Both the position numbers and the translations under genes were made by a program. From Methylocella tundrae (GTDB lineage Bacteria > Pseudomonadota > Alphaproteobacteria > Rhizobiales > Beijerinckiaceae), in the NCBI RefSeq assembly GCF_038024855.1, contig NZ_CP139089.1, positions 2,700,501 to 2,764,500 of the forward strand: a stretch of DNA of 64,000 nt, given 5' to 3'. Below are positions 37,702-47,437 of this stretch, one piece after another (within the stretch, counting starts at the first letter, position 1; each line of letters opens with the position of its first letter). The notes below the pieces were generated by a model. It saw only the letters and a list, made by a program, of their open reading frames with translations. It did no database searches and had not been told where the DNA came from.

Positions 37702-37720
37702 TTCAAACTGACCCACTACC
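37702..37720. repeat. Terminal inverted repeat, right
   Basis: TTCAAACTGACCCACTACC, perfect inverse of 36018-36036. Confidence 0.88.
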
Positions 37721-37727
37721 GCCGCGG
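37721..37727. repeat. Target-site duplication, right
   Basis: GCCGCGG, identical to 36011-36017 at the other end of the insertion. Confidence 0.75.
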
Positions 37728-37869
37728 GCGAAGCTGCGAGCGCCATTCACGCAATTGATGAAGCGCCAAAACGGGTCTATCCTTGAAGAGCGCCGGGATG
37801 CGTCGCCTCGAACTTATAAAAAAGGGCGCAGCGCCCGTTTCCGACCAGCCCTTTCGGGGGAGAGCCGGC

Positions 37870-38220
37870 ATGCGTTCGCCCGTCGAAGCCGTTTTGCTCA
37901 GAGTGTTCGTTACGGAGAACGACCATTTTCATGGCCGCCCGCTCGCGGATGCGATCTTCATGAAAGCTTTGGAGCGGAAAATGGCCGGCGCGACCGTGCT
38001 TCCAGGACCCGAGGGTTTTGGTCACGGGCGCCGCATTCACTCGGAGATCAACGTCGACGCGGCCCCCTGCTCGCCATTGATCGTCGAGATCGTCGATACG
38101 AGGGAGAAAATCGACCAATTCCTTCCCGAGGTGGATGAAATGGTCGAGACCGGCCTCGTGACCCTGGAAATCGTCCGGGCGATTTCCTTTTCGCCAGATG
38201 GAGCTCTTGCCGGGCGCTAG
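37870..38220 (+). CDS. DUF190 (PII-like) protein, copy 1
   Basis: A 116-residue DUF190 protein whose pattern EAVLLRVFVTENDHFHGRPL, AGATVLPGPEGFGHG and VEIVDTREKIDQFLPEVDEM is typical of this PII-like ferredoxin-fold family. DUF190 genes often accompany CrcB fluoride channels, but no crcB is seen here. The ATG at 37870 follows a GGAGA site. A small hairpin GGGCG-CAG-CGCCC lies upstream near 37832. A second DUF190 gene follows, with a repeat between them. Confidence 0.85.
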   Translation: MRSPVEAVLLRVFVTENDHFHGRPLADAIFMKALERKMAGATVLPGPEGFGHGRRIHSEINVDAAPCSPLIVEIVDTREKIDQFLPEVDEMVETGLVTLEIVRAISFSPDGALAGR

Positions 38221-38224
38221 ACAA

Positions 38225-38300
38225 GACTATGCTCAAGCTTTTGAAACTGGAGCAATTTCTGATCGACCGAATGACTCCATCCGATCGGAAAGCACTCTAG
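38225..38300. repeat. Interspersed repeat, copy D (inverted)
   Basis: Read on the minus strand this is CTAGAGTGCTTTCCGATCGG ... CGGTCGATCAGAAATTGCTC ... CAAAAGCTTGAGCATAG, matching the second half of the copy at 22692-22843 almost throughout. It lies between the two DUF190 genes. Confidence 0.8.
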
Positions 38301-38332
38301 CGCAGGCGGGAACACAAAGAAGGGACGCTTGC

Positions 38333-38716
38333 ATGGACCTTCCGCACGACGCCGTTTTGCTGCGCATTTTCACCAGCGTCTCCGACCGTTCCGGCCTCGA
38401 TCCCTTGTACGACGCCATCGTGACCAAGGCGCGGGAGATGAACCTTGCCGGCGCCACTGTCTTGCGAGGCTGTCTCGGCTTTGGCCATTCGGCCAAGCTT
38501 CACCAGCCTCATTTGTCGCCGCTTCGCCAAGATTATCCGGTCGTCGTCGAAATCGTCGACGCCGAGGAGAAGATCAACGCCTTCCTTCCCGTCCTCGACG
38601 AAATGATGGAAAGCGGACTCGTCACGCTGGAGAAGGCGAAGGTTTTGCAATACGGACGCCAGCGCGCCGGGCTGGCCCAGCGCATCAAGGAGCATTTCTT
38701 GGGGCATGCGCACTGA
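38333..38716 (+). CDS. DUF190 (PII-like) protein, copy 2
   Basis: The 127-residue paralogue of the preceding gene has the same framework (DAVLLRIFTSVSDRSGLDPL, AGATVLRGCLGFGHS, VEIVDAEEKINAFLPVLDEM) but differs at many positions, so the duplication is old. An AAGGGA site lies nine bases before the ATG at 38333. In related genomes such pairs accompany ion channels. Here the partner is not in the window. Confidence 0.85.
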   Translation: MDLPHDAVLLRIFTSVSDRSGLDPLYDAIVTKAREMNLAGATVLRGCLGFGHSAKLHQPHLSPLRQDYPVVVEIVDAEEKINAFLPVLDEMMESGLVTLEKAKVLQYGRQRAGLAQRIKEHFLGHAH

Positions 38717-38928
38717 AGGGCGCCCCGACGCGGCAAGCGGCCCCCGGGGAAGCTGCGACGGCGCGAGGCGAGGCCGATTGCCCCGCGCCCGCCCGCTCGC
38801 AGGTTCCTTCGTTTTCCCGCCGCCACACGCGATAATTGTGTGTTAAGATATTTGTGCTTGTCGCGCTTGAGGCAAAGAGAGACGTGTTCACGCCGGCTTT
38901 CGTCCAGGCCCTCGGCATTGGCGGAAAG

Positions 38929-40182
38929 ATGGATCTCATCTTCCTTATTCTTTTCGCCGTGGCCCTCGGCGCCATCTATTTGCTGATCATCCGGCCGCTG
39001 CAAAAGCGCGCCCGGGAAAACGCCGGCGCCAGCCCCGCCGGTTCCGCGGTTCTTCAATCGGGGGACACGAAACCGGCAGGTTCGTCCGCGGAAGAATTTA
39101 GCCAGAACAATACGCTATCGACAACTGGAGCAGCGGCGATGGAGGATGGCGCAGATATCGAGTCGCTCATGTCGGCTGTACGGGATCAAGCCGTCGAACT
39201 GCGTTGCGAGCACGCAAAAACCGTTTCAAATTTGTCGTTGAGTTTCGACGTGCTGACGAATCGTCTTGCGACCATCGAACCGCTTCTCGCCAAGGCGATG
39301 GAGGCGGCCGGCAAAAGTGAAGCCTCCGTTGCGCTCCTCACGGCTTCAAATGACGAGTACAGGCACAAGCTGGCCGAAGCCGAGCGTGACCTTGGCTATT
39401 ACCGGCCTCTGGCGATGAAGCTGGACGATGACCTTCGCATAGCTCGCAATCATCTCACGGAAACGGAACGAAAGTTTGCGGCTCTCGAGAGCGACTACGC
39501 GAAGACCCAGGGCGCCGCCAACGAGCTTTTCCAGAAAATGGCTTCCGCCGAATTGGCGCGTCAGCGCGCGGCCGAAGAGAATGTTGCGCTGGTTCAGAGG
39601 CTGAATGAGCACGATTTCACAATCCAATCGCTGTTGCGCGAAACCGCGGTCCTTAAATCGGAGACGGTTTCCGTTGCCAGCGATCTCGAGCGGGCGGAAC
39701 GGGAATCGAAGTCTGTCGCCGACAAATATGCGGTTGAGCTCGAGGGCGCCAGCAGGGCGAAGACGGCTTTGAACTCGCTGCAGGCCGAGTTCAGTCAATT
39801 TCGAAAGGACAGCGCCGCGCAGATTGAACAAATCGAAGAACGCGAAAGAGTTTCGGCGGAGGCTCTCTCGATAAAGGAAAAACAATTCTATGATTCCGAG
39901 ATCAAGCAGTCAGCCTTAAACTCCAAAGTGGATTTTCTCACTCGCACAAATCAGCGCCTGCGCGAGGATCTGCGAAGCCATCTCGACCATATTGGAAACC
40001 TTGAAGCCTCAAACCGGAAGCTTCTGGATTTGCTTGCGCGCAATTCGGCCGCCGACGAGCAGGAAGTCGACACGAGGGATTTGGCGACTGCGGGCCGCAC
40101 CGCTCCAAAGCTGCGCGCGGTGTCCGACACGCAAACGGGCGCCAGCGTATCGACGAAAGCGCTCCCGCCCGATCGCTCATGA
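38929..40182 (+). CDS. Membrane-anchored coiled-coil protein
   Basis: The 417-residue product starts with a single membrane helix ([20 protein letters not shown]), a linker to about residue 75, and then an almost unbroken coiled coil from about 80 to 370 rich in Glu, Ala, Leu and Lys. A polar tail follows. It resembles intermediate-filament-like or crescentin-type rods in organisation, but I see no clear family signature. The ATG at 38929 is chosen because translation from upstream starts adds non-conserved residues. It precedes hisB and has no obvious functional link to it. Confidence 0.7.
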   Translation: MDLIFLILFAVALGAIYLLIIRPLQKRARENAGASPAGSAVLQSGDTKPAGSSAEEFSQNNTLSTTGAAAMEDGADIESLMSAVRDQAVELRCEHAKTVSNLSLSFDVLTNRLATIEPLLAKAMEAAGKSEASVALLTASNDEYRHKLAEAERDLGYYRPLAMKLDDDLRIARNHLTETERKFAALESDYAKTQGAANELFQKMASAELARQRAAEENVALVQRLNEHDFTIQSLLRETAVLKSETVSVASDLERAERESKSVADKYAVELEGASRAKTALNSLQAEFSQFRKDSAAQIEQIEERERVSAEALSIKEKQFYDSEIKQSALNSKVDFLTRTNQRLREDLRSHLDHIGNLEASNRKLLDLLARNSAADEQEVDTRDLATAGRTAPKLRAVSDTQTGASVSTKALPPDRS

Positions 40183-40355
40183 TGGTCAGGAGCCGGAGGG
40201 TTTCCGCACAAACCTCCAGGGGCCGTGTCGGAGGTTATCCTCGCGGGCGCGCCCGGCATGTGGCGGAAACCAAAGTTCGACAAGAGATATCAAAAGCTAG
40301 CCAATCCGTCCCCGACTTGCTAGAGCAGCGGCATGTTTCGCACCGGGTCCCAAAA

Positions 40356-40949
40356 ATGCGCGCCGCCGCCGTCTCACGTAAAACCAAAGAGACCGAAATC
40401 GAGGCGTCCGTCGATCTCGACGGGACGGGCGCGGCTAAAATTCAGACGGGAATCGGCTTTTTCGATCACATGCTGGAGCAGCTCGCGCGCCATTCGCTGA
40501 TCGATATGGCGATTTCCGCGAAGGGCGATCTGCATATCGACCAGCATCACACCGTCGAGGATACAGGCATCGCGCTGGGGCAGGCGATCCGCAAGGCGCT
40601 TGGGGACCGCGTCGGCATCACCCGCTACGCCGACGCCCTTCTGCCGATGGACGAGACGCTGACCCGCGTCGCCATCGACGTCTCGGGACGTCCTTTTCTG
40701 GTGTTCAAGACCAGCTTTCCGCGCGAAAAAATCGGCGAATTCGACACGGAGCTGGTGCGCGAATTCTTCCAGGCCTTCGTCATGAACGCCGGCATGACCG
40801 TTCACGTCGAGACTTTATATGGCGAGAACGCGCACCATATTTCGGAATCATGTTTCAAGGGCCTCGCCCGCGCTTTGCGCCTTGCGATAGAACAGGATCC
40901 ACGCCAGAAGGGTGCCATTCCCTCCACCAAGGGAACGCTCGCGGGATAG
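40356..40949 (+). CDS. hisB: Imidazoleglycerol-phosphate dehydratase HisB
   Basis: The 197-residue enzyme converts imidazoleglycerol phosphate to imidazoleacetol phosphate. It has two metal-binding repeats, [14 protein letters not shown] and [14 protein letters not shown], which place the manganese ligands. [13 protein letters not shown] near residue 36 is another family segment. The length is that of a stand-alone HisB. The ATG at 40356 begins the conserved part; a longer frame upstream lacks similarity. First gene of the his cluster. Confidence 0.96.
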   Translation: MRAAAVSRKTKETEIEASVDLDGTGAAKIQTGIGFFDHMLEQLARHSLIDMAISAKGDLHIDQHHTVEDTGIALGQAIRKALGDRVGITRYADALLPMDETLTRVAIDVSGRPFLVFKTSFPREKIGEFDTELVREFFQAFVMNAGMTVHVETLYGENAHHISESCFKGLARALRLAIEQDPRQKGAIPSTKGTLAG

Positions 40950-41120
40950 GCTGGCGCCGGTTTTTTGGAGCCATGCGGCTCAAGCCCTCAGGCCAGGGAG
41001 ATCGCGAAGCGATCGCCTCGAAGCAGACGGGCGCTGGACGCGCGTTGGCTCTTCTTCGGGACGCGGGCTTCGCCCTTTCCTCAGGGTGCGATTACGCTAG
41101 ACTAAAGGAGCCAAGAACAC

Positions 41121-41594
41121 ATGGCCGTCTTTTCGGTCCATTTGCCGGGTGAGGACGTCGCGCGCATTGGCGAGGCCGCCTTCGTGCGCGAAGGTTTTTG
41201 CGCGAAAGCCTTCGTCTTTGGCCCGTTGTGGCTGCTGCGGCGCCGGCTCTGGCTTTGGACCGGGCTGTGGTTCGCCGCCTTCCTTATCCTTGTGGTTCTC
41301 GGCGCGGCGGGCATCCTGTCCTTCCTGGCCATTCTGACGCTTCTCTTTCTGCTGCAGCTGCTTTTGGGACTAGAGGCGAACCGGCTCATTGAAGGACGGC
41401 TCTGGAGCCAGGGGTATAATCTGGCGGAAATCATCGCCGCGCCCGCTCTCGATCAGGCCGAGATGGTTTTTTATCGTCAGTTTGGCGCGAACGAGCCGCC
41501 CGCGCAGAGCAGCGCGCATCCGGCGCAGATCCATGCCTCTGCGCCGGCTTCGCCCGTTCTCGGCAGTCTGCCCGAGCCAGAGGCGCGCCGGTGA
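41121..41594 (+). CDS. DUF2628 membrane protein
   Basis: A 157-residue protein with an N-terminal soluble part, the [24 protein letters not shown] motif of DUF2628 (shown here in pieces: [16 protein letters not shown] at about 25-40), two membrane helices and a Pro/Ala-rich tail. DUF2628 genes lie between hisB and hisH in many Rhizobiales. Their role is unknown. The stop overlaps the GTG start of hisH by three bases (GTGA), so expression is coupled to histidine biosynthesis. Confidence 0.85.
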   Translation: MAVFSVHLPGEDVARIGEAAFVREGFCAKAFVFGPLWLLRRRLWLWTGLWFAAFLILVVLGAAGILSFLAILTLLFLLQLLLGLEANRLIEGRLWSQGYNLAEIIAAPALDQAEMVFYRQFGANEPPAQSSAHPAQIHASAPASPVLGSLPEPEARR

Positions 41595-42241
41595 AGGTTG
41601 CGATCGTCGATTATGGCTCGGGCAATCTGCATTCCGCCCAAAAAGCCTTCGAGCGCGCCGCACGCGAGGCCGGGCTTGCCTCCGCCATCGAAGTGACGCC
41701 CGATCCGGCCACGGTCGCGGCGGCGGACCATATTGTCCTGCCGGGCGTTGGCGCGTTTGCCGATTGCCGGCGCGGGCTTGAGGCGCTTCCCGGCATGATC
41801 GAGGCGCTGAACGAGGCCGTGCTGAAAAAGGGCCGCCCGTTTCTTGGCATTTGCGTCGGCATGCAGCTGCTGGCGACGCGCGGGCTGGAGCATGGCGAGA
41901 CGCCCGGCCTTGGCTGGATCGAGGGCGACGTCGACGCGATCAAGCCGAACGACCCGGCCTTGCGCATCCCGCATATGGGCTGGAATACGCTGGATCTTGC
42001 CCGCGAGCACCCGGTGCTGAGCCATATCCCGACCGGCCCCAAGGGCCTGCACGCCTATTTCGTGCATTCCTATGCGTTCAAGCCTGCGCGGCCGGAGAGC
42101 GTCATCGCCGCGACCGATTATGGCGGCGCCGTCAGCGCCCTGATCGGGCGCGACAATATCGTCGGATCGCAGTTTCATCCCGAGAAGAGCCAGGCCCTCG
42201 GGCTGGCGCTGATCGCCAATTTTTTGAGGTGGCGGCCATGA
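41591..42241 (+). CDS. hisH: Imidazole glycerol phosphate synthase, glutaminase subunit HisH
   Basis: The 216-residue class I glutaminase supplies ammonia to HisF. The catalytic triad is Cys88 (FLGICVGMQ), His196 and Glu198 (SQFHPEKSQ). The GTG start overlaps the preceding stop, and the TGA end overlaps the hisA ATG, so translation is tightly coupled. Confidence 0.96.
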   Translation: MKVAIVDYGSGNLHSAQKAFERAAREAGLASAIEVTPDPATVAAADHIVLPGVGAFADCRRGLEALPGMIEALNEAVLKKGRPFLGICVGMQLLATRGLEHGETPGLGWIEGDVDAIKPNDPALRIPHMGWNTLDLAREHPVLSHIPTGPKGLHAYFVHSYAFKPARPESVIAATDYGGAVSALIGRDNIVGSQFHPEKSQALGLALIANFLRWRP

Positions 42242-42978
42242 TCCTTTTCCCCGCCATCGATCTTAAGGGCGGACGCTGCGTGCGCCTCGAACAGGGCGAC
42301 ATGGCCAAGGCGACGGTATTTTCCGCCGACCCGGGAGCGCAGGCTGAAAGCTTCGAACGGCAGGGCTTTGTCTACCTTCATGTCGTCGATCTCGACGGCG
42401 CCTTCGCCGGCGAGCCGAAGAACGCCGAGGCCGTCGAGGACATTCTCGCGAGGGTCAAGACGCCGGTGCAGCTCGGCGGCGGCATCCGCAATCTCGCGAC
42501 CATCGAAGCCTGGCTCCAAAAAGGAATTTCCCGCGTCATCATCGGCACCGCGGCGGTGCGCGATCCTGACCTTGTGCGCGAGGCCGCAAGGCTTCATCCG
42601 GGCAGGGTCGCGGTGGGCATTGACGCGCGCGACGGATTGGTCGCCGTCGAAGGCTGGGCCAAGAGCTCGGAGCTGAACGCGCTCGAACTCGGCCGGCGCT
42701 TCGAGGACGCGGGCGTTTCCGCCATTATTTATACCGACATTGCCCGCGACGGCATTTTGCAGGGTCTCAATATGGAGGCGACGCTGGCGCTGGCGGACGC
42801 CGTCGACATTCCCGTCATCGCTTCAGGGGGCCTCGCCTCGCTCGCCGACGTCGAGCGGCTTTTGCAGCCAGATTGCGCCAGACTTGCCGGCGCAATCACT
42901 GGGCGAGCGCTCTATGACGGAAGGCTTGATCCGGCCGAGGCTCTGGCGCTGATCGCGCGGGCGGGCGCCGATGCTTAA
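42238..42978 (+). CDS. hisA: Phosphoribosylformimino-AICAR-phosphate isomerase HisA
   Basis: The 246-residue TIM-barrel enzyme opens the ribosyl ring of ProFAR in histidine synthesis. Catalytic Asp8 is in [14 protein letters not shown]. The half-barrel repeat includes the GGGIRNL phosphate loop and IYTDIARDG. The ATG at 42238 overlaps the hisH stop (ATGA), and the end overlaps the hisF start by eight bases. Confidence 0.96.
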   Translation: MILFPAIDLKGGRCVRLEQGDMAKATVFSADPGAQAESFERQGFVYLHVVDLDGAFAGEPKNAEAVEDILARVKTPVQLGGGIRNLATIEAWLQKGISRVIIGTAAVRDPDLVREAARLHPGRVAVGIDARDGLVAVEGWAKSSELNALELGRRFEDAGVSAIIYTDIARDGILQGLNMEATLALADAVDIPVIASGGLASLADVERLLQPDCARLAGAITGRALYDGRLDPAEALALIARAGADA

Positions 42979-43741
42979 ATCCCGTATCATCCCCTGCCTC
43001 GACGTCAAGGACGGCCGCGTCGTCAAGGGCGTTAATTTCGTCGATCTGCGCGACGCCGGCGATCCGGTCGAATGCGCAATCGCCTATGACGCCGCCGGCG
43101 CCGACGAATTGTGCTTTCTCGACATCACTGCGAGCTCCGACGATCGCCCGATCCTGCTCGACGTCGTGCGGCGCACGGCTGAGGCCTGCTTCATGCCGCT
43201 GACCGTCGGCGGCGGCGTCAGAACCCTCGACGACATTCGCGCGCTTCTGCTTGCCGGCGCGGACAAGGCCTCGATCATGACGGCGGCGGTCGCCAATCGC
43301 GGCTTCGTGCGCGAGGCGGCGGAAAAATTCGGCAGCCAATGCATTGTCGTGGCGATCGACGCCAAACAGACGGCGCCCGGAAAATGGGAGATTTTCACCC
43401 ACGGCGGGCGCAAGCCGACCGGCCTCGACGCCATTGGCTACGCGAGGGAAGTCGTCTCGCTTGGCGCCGGCGAAATTCTTCTGACGTCGATGGACCGCGA
43501 CGGCTCGAAGAGCGGGTTTGATCTCGCCCTGACGCGCGCTGTCACCAACGCCGTCAACGTGCCCGTCGTAGCGTCCGGCGGCGTCGGCGAACTGCGCCAT
43601 CTGGTCGAAGGCATCAGCGAGGGCGGGGCGACGGCCGTGCTCGCCGCCTCGATCTTTCACTTCGGCGAATTCACCATCGCCGAGGCAAAGCATTATATGG
43701 CGAAATCCGGATTGCGGATGCGGCTGGATGGACTAGGGTAA
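42971..43741 (+). CDS. hisF: Imidazole glycerol phosphate synthase, cyclase subunit HisF
   Basis: The 256-residue TIM-barrel partner of HisH makes imidazoleglycerol phosphate and AICAR. Catalytic Asp11 lies in [15 protein letters not shown], and the second Asp in VVAIDAKQ. Other motifs are [10 protein letters not shown] and [10 protein letters not shown]. It overlaps hisA by eight bases and precedes hisE by 25. Confidence 0.97.
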   Translation: MLKSRIIPCLDVKDGRVVKGVNFVDLRDAGDPVECAIAYDAAGADELCFLDITASSDDRPILLDVVRRTAEACFMPLTVGGGVRTLDDIRALLLAGADKASIMTAAVANRGFVREAAEKFGSQCIVVAIDAKQTAPGKWEIFTHGGRKPTGLDAIGYAREVVSLGAGEILLTSMDRDGSKSGFDLALTRAVTNAVNVPVVASGGVGELRHLVEGISEGGATAVLAASIFHFGEFTIAEAKHYMAKSGLRMRLDGLG

Positions 43742-43766
43742 ACGCTTCCGATATCAGGACAAATGG

Positions 43767-44096
43767 ATGAAGCCGTTCAGCCTTGATGACCTAGCCGCCA
43801 TCATTTCCGCGCGCGGAAACGCCACTTCGGCTGCGTCCTACACCAAGTCGCTTCTCGACGCGGGTCCAGCCCGCGCCGCCAAGAAATTCGGCGAAGAGGC
43901 GGTGGAGCTCGTCATCGCCGCGATTGAGGGCGAAAAACAGGCGATCGTCAGCGAAAGCGCCGACGTTCTCTACCATCTCCTGGTCTTGCTGCGTCTCGGC
44001 GATGTTTCCCTGAGCGAGGTGCTGGGCGAACTCGAGCTTCGAACCAGCCAGTCCGGACATCAGGAAAAAGCTTCCCGCCAGAGCGCCTCGCGATGA
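43767..44096 (+). CDS. hisE: Phosphoribosyl-ATP pyrophosphatase HisE
   Basis: The 109-residue all-helical MazG-type enzyme hydrolyses phosphoribosyl-ATP in the second step of histidine synthesis. The metal-binding segments [14 protein letters not shown] and [12 protein letters not shown] are intact. The stand-alone HisE form (without HisI) is normal for alphaproteobacteria. The stop overlaps the coaA ATG (ATGA). Confidence 0.95.
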   Translation: MKPFSLDDLAAIISARGNATSAASYTKSLLDAGPARAAKKFGEEAVELVIAAIEGEKQAIVSESADVLYHLLVLLRLGDVSLSEVLGELELRTSQSGHQEKASRQSASR

Positions 44097-45145
44097 CGCC
44101 TCCCGTCGATTTGAAGTTTCCGCCCCAGGCGGGATCTGAAGAGCATATGTTCGCCGGACTGTCGGAGGGCCTGGTGATGGATGAGCGCGCCGCCGCCGGA
44201 GCCGCCGAGGTTCTTTTATCGCCCTATCATCGCTTCAGCCGCGCCGAATGGGCGGCGCTGCGGGCCGATACGCCCCTCACCTTGACGATCGACGATCTGA
44301 CGCGGCTGAGATCCCTGAACGATCCGATCTCCCTCGAAGAAGTCGTCGCGATCTATCTGCCGCTGTCGCGCCTGCTCGCGCTCTATGTCGCCGCGACGCA
44401 GGGCCTCTATAAGGCGACGCAGCGCTTCCTCGGCGCCGATGGCGGCAAGACGCCCTATATCATCGGTATCGCAGGCTCCGTTTCGGTCGGCAAGTCGACC
44501 CTCGCCCGCGTCATGCAGGCCCTGCTCTCGCGCTGGCCGAATACGCCGAAGGTTGATCTCGTCACCACGGATGGATTTCTGCATCCGAACGCCATGCTCG
44601 AGAGCGAAGGCCTGATGCAGAAAAAGGGCTTTCCGGAGAGCTATGACGGCACCGCGCTCCTGCGCTTTCTCTCGGACGTCAAGGCCGGCAGGCGCCATGT
44701 CGAAGCGCCCGTCTATTCGCATCTCACCTATGACGTCGTTCCGGGTGAAACCATCGTCGTCGATCGCCCCGACATTCTCATTGTGGAAGGGCTCAACGTC
44801 CTGCTGCCCAATCGGCCGGCGAAGGACGGCAGAGGGCTGCCTTTCGTTTCCGACTTTTTCGATTTTTCGATCTACCTGCACGCCGCGGAGAGCGATCTCG
44901 AACGCTGGTTCCTGGGGCGCTTCATGCGGCTGCGGGAAACCTCGTTTCGCGATCCGCAATCCTATTTCAGGAAATACGCCGATCTCAGCGGCGCCGAGGC
45001 CGAGGCGGCGGCGCGCGGCATCTGGACCCGGATCAACCTCGCCAATCTGCGCGAAAACCTTCTGCCGACCCGCGCGCGGGCAAGCCTTGTCCTGACCAAA
45101 GGCTCCAGCCACCGAATCGAGGAAGTCGAGCTGCGCAAGCTTTGA
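44093..45145 (+). CDS. coaA: Type I pantothenate kinase CoaA
   Basis: A 350-residue P-loop kinase phosphorylating pantothenate, the first step of coenzyme A synthesis. Walker A is GSVSVGKST (128-136), followed by [10 protein letters not shown] and [10 protein letters not shown]. The length is about 30 residues more than E. coli CoaA; the extra residues are N-terminal and could be untranslated if ATG codons at residues 19 or 29 are used. The overlap with hisE argues for the long form. Confidence 0.95.
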   Translation: MTPPVDLKFPPQAGSEEHMFAGLSEGLVMDERAAAGAAEVLLSPYHRFSRAEWAALRADTPLTLTIDDLTRLRSLNDPISLEEVVAIYLPLSRLLALYVAATQGLYKATQRFLGADGGKTPYIIGIAGSVSVGKSTLARVMQALLSRWPNTPKVDLVTTDGFLHPNAMLESEGLMQKKGFPESYDGTALLRFLSDVKAGRRHVEAPVYSHLTYDVVPGETIVVDRPDILIVEGLNVLLPNRPAKDGRGLPFVSDFFDFSIYLHAAESDLERWFLGRFMRLRETSFRDPQSYFRKYADLSGAEAEAAARGIWTRINLANLRENLLPTRARASLVLTKGSSHRIEEVELRKL

Positions 45146-45287
45146 ACGGAGCGCGTTCGAAGGCGCGCCGCCCCGCCTTGCGGCTGATTGCGCGGCGTTA
45201 AGGTCTTGACCTTCGCAAAACTCTCGTCAGAGTCCGCCCGGTTCGACAGACCCGCGCACGAGGTCTTGAACCCCGGGGAAACGCAAA

Positions 45288-45761
45288 ATGCTCAAGACAC
45301 TGATTTACGCCACAGCCATGGCCGCCGTCGCAGCCACGCCCGCGCTGGCGCTCAAAGTATCGAAATCTATCGAGATAGCCGCGCCGCCCGAAAAAGTATG
45401 GGAGACGATCGGCGAGTTCTGCGGCATTGCCGACTGGCATCCGGTTATCGAGAAATGCGAGCTCTCGACAAGGGGCGAAACGCAGATCCGCACGCTGAGC
45501 CTCAAGGGCGGCGGCTCGATCGTCGAGGAACAGGTGTCCCGAAACGACCCGAATATGAACTACACGTATAAAATCATCGAGAGCCCGCTCCCCGTGTCGG
45601 ACTATGAATCAACGATCAAGGTGACGCCGAGCGGCGAAGGCTCCAAAGTGACATGGTGGGGCGAGTTCAAGGCCAAGGGCGCCGACGACGCCAAGGCCGA
45701 AGAAACCATAGGCGGCGTTTACGAGGCGGGCTTGAAAGGCATCGCCGACGAGGTCAAATAG
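45288..45761 (+). CDS. Exported SRPBCC protein, MxaD-like
   Basis: The 157-residue protein has a signal peptide (residues 1-22, ending ATPALA) and one SRPBCC domain: VSKSIEIAAPPEKVWETIGEF, then IADWHPVIEKCELS. This matches MxaD, a periplasmic protein that supports methanol oxidation in methylotrophs. It lies outside any mxa cluster here, so it may be a paralogue with another role. The assignment as MxaD-like is by sequence style; no methanol dehydrogenase gene is in the window. Confidence 0.8.
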   Translation: MLKTLIYATAMAAVAATPALALKVSKSIEIAAPPEKVWETIGEFCGIADWHPVIEKCELSTRGETQIRTLSLKGGGSIVEEQVSRNDPNMNYTYKIIESPLPVSDYESTIKVTPSGEGSKVTWWGEFKAKGADDAKAEETIGGVYEAGLKGIADEVK

Positions 45762-46230
45762 GCGCGCCCGCCACAACTGGCGGAATTTTGCGAGCGCCTC
45801 GGGGCAATTTCAGCGCCCTGAGGCGTTGGCGTTCTTCCAAACCATGATTGAAAGCCCTAGCGATGGTTGCGAGCCGGGGTTATTTCTATAGACCAAAGCT
45901 CCGGGAACGGCTCGCCGGACACCCGCTGGCGTCGAAGGACGCCGACGCGGCTGACGCCTCCGGTTGATGATCCGGACGGATACTGCGGTAAGGAATAGGG
46001 ATGGCATGAGAACTCTCGTCGGCGGCACAGAAAAGTTCGCCATAACCCTGACCGTTCGCCGCGAAGGGATCATCATTGCGCGTGCATCGCTGCCCCCGGG
46101 CAGGCGCCGCCAGGATTAGGCGCGGCCTCGCATCGCTCTTCATTCCACCTTTATCTTCGACCTTGCGGATGACTTTTGCCAACATTTGCAAGTGGCGGGA
46201 TAATGATTTCGCGCCAGGAATTACCGTCTC
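45762..46230. other. 469 bp gap between SRPBCC gene and glcE
   Basis: An imperfect hairpin CGCCTCGGGGC / GCGCCCTGAGGCG (45795-45825) soon after the SRPBCC stop may end its transcript. The remainder must hold the glcE promoter. The open frames here have no recognisable features, and I saw no RNA gene. Confidence 0.45.
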
Positions 46231-47436
46231 ATGAGTTTATTGGTTCCGGCTACTCCCGACGAGGTGGCGGCGAGCGTCGCGGAAGCGGCCCAGCTGCGCA
46301 CGCCGCTCTCCATCAGCGGTCTCGGCTCAAAGGCGCAGCTTGGCGCGCCCTGGAACGCGGCGCGGCGGCTTGATCTTTCCGCGCTGAAGGGCGTCACCAT
46401 GTATGAGCCGGAGGAACTTGTCGTTTCCGCGCTGGCGGCGACCCCGATCGAGGACATTGAGGCGATGCTCGCCGCCAAGGGTCAGGAGCTCGCCTTCGAG
46501 CCGATGTCCTTTGGCGCGCTCTATGGGACGGGGCCAGGCTCCCTCGGCGGCTGCCTGATGGCGAATGTGTCCGGTCCGCGCCGGATCAAGGCCGGCGCCG
46601 CGCGCGATCACGTGCTTGGCGTCAAGGGGGTCAACGGCCGAGGCGAAGCCTTCAAAGCGGGAGGAACCGTCGTCAAGAATGTCACGGGATATGATCTCTC
46701 GCGCGGTCTTGCCGGCTCTTTCGGCACGCTCGCGGTCGTCACCGAACTGACCTTCAAGGTGCTGCCCCGCGCGGAAACCACGGCTACGCTGGCGCTGGCG
46801 GGCCTCGCCCCGAAACGCGCGGTCGAGGCGCTTTGCCTTGCGATGGGGGCGCCGGTCGACGTTTCGGGCGCGGCGCATTTGCCGTCTTTCGCCGCCAACG
46901 CGCTTGGCTTTGCGGGTCCCGTCACGCTTTTACGGCTCGAAGGCTTCGCTCCCTCCGTCGATGAACGCTTCCATCGGCTGGGCTTGAGCCTCAAACCCTT
47001 CGCCAAGGCCGAACGCCTTGACGGCGCCGCCTCCATCGCTTTGTGGCGCGCAATCCGCGACGTCGCACCGCTCGCCGAGCCGCGTGACAAAATCATCTGG
47101 AAGATTTCAGTCGCTCCCACGGCCGGGCCGCCGGTCGCCGCGACGATCGGCAAGGTCTATCCAAGCGAGGCTCTGTTCGACTGGTCGGGCGGTCTCGTGT
47201 GGCTCGCGCTCACGCCCGATTGCGGGCCCGACTCGGGCGCGGAGCTGATCCGCGGCGCCATCGCCGTTCACGGCGGCGGCCACGCGACTCTCGTGCGCGC
47301 GCCGGCCGAAGTCCGGGCTGCGACGCGGGTGTTTCAGCCCCAGCCCCCGGCGCTGAAAGCCTTGTCGCAGAGATTGAAAGCAGAATTCGACCCGTTCGGC
47401 ATCTTGGAGCCGGGACGGATGCAGGCCGAGGTTTGA
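46231..47436 (+). CDS. glcE: Glycolate oxidase FAD-binding subunit GlcE
   Basis: The 401-residue subunit has the FAD-binding type 4 fold with GTGPGSLGGCLMANVSGP near residue 93 and VVKNVTGYDLSRGLAGSFG near 147. GlcD, GlcE and GlcF together oxidise glycolate to glyoxylate at the membrane. It is followed by glcF after one base. glcD, normally upstream, is absent from this window. Confidence 0.94.
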   Translation: MSLLVPATPDEVAASVAEAAQLRTPLSISGLGSKAQLGAPWNAARRLDLSALKGVTMYEPEELVVSALAATPIEDIEAMLAAKGQELAFEPMSFGALYGTGPGSLGGCLMANVSGPRRIKAGAARDHVLGVKGVNGRGEAFKAGGTVVKNVTGYDLSRGLAGSFGTLAVVTELTFKVLPRAETTATLALAGLAPKRAVEALCLAMGAPVDVSGAAHLPSFAANALGFAGPVTLLRLEGFAPSVDERFHRLGLSLKPFAKAERLDGAASIALWRAIRDVAPLAEPRDKIIWKISVAPTAGPPVAATIGKVYPSEALFDWSGGLVWLALTPDCGPDSGAELIRGAIAVHGGGHATLVRAPAEVRAATRVFQPQPPALKALSQRLKAEFDPFGILEPGRMQAEV

Positions 47437-47437
47437 C

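Larger units (their letters stand above)
36018..37720. mobile_element. 1.7 kb non-autonomous insertion carrying a P63C gene
   Basis: The element is bounded by perfect 19 bp inverted repeats (GGTAGTGGGTCAGTTTGAA, left at 36018-36036, right complement at 37702-37720) and flanked by the 7 bp duplication GCCGCGG. Inside are a transposase N-terminal remnant, a P63C-domain gene and two small leftward genes. No complete transposase is present, so it would need one in trans. The transposase remnant is of the IS1-like type. Internal genes have lower GC and more relaxed codon use than their neighbours, which supports transfer. Confidence 0.85.

Noticed and set aside
37727..37869. Fluoride riboswitch upstream of DUF190
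   Set aside because: DUF190 often goes with crcB, but the conserved riboswitch core is not present, only a short hairpin.
45810..46191. Two leftward frames upstream of glcE
   Set aside because: Composition is random-like and no ribosome site is visible; left as intergenic.
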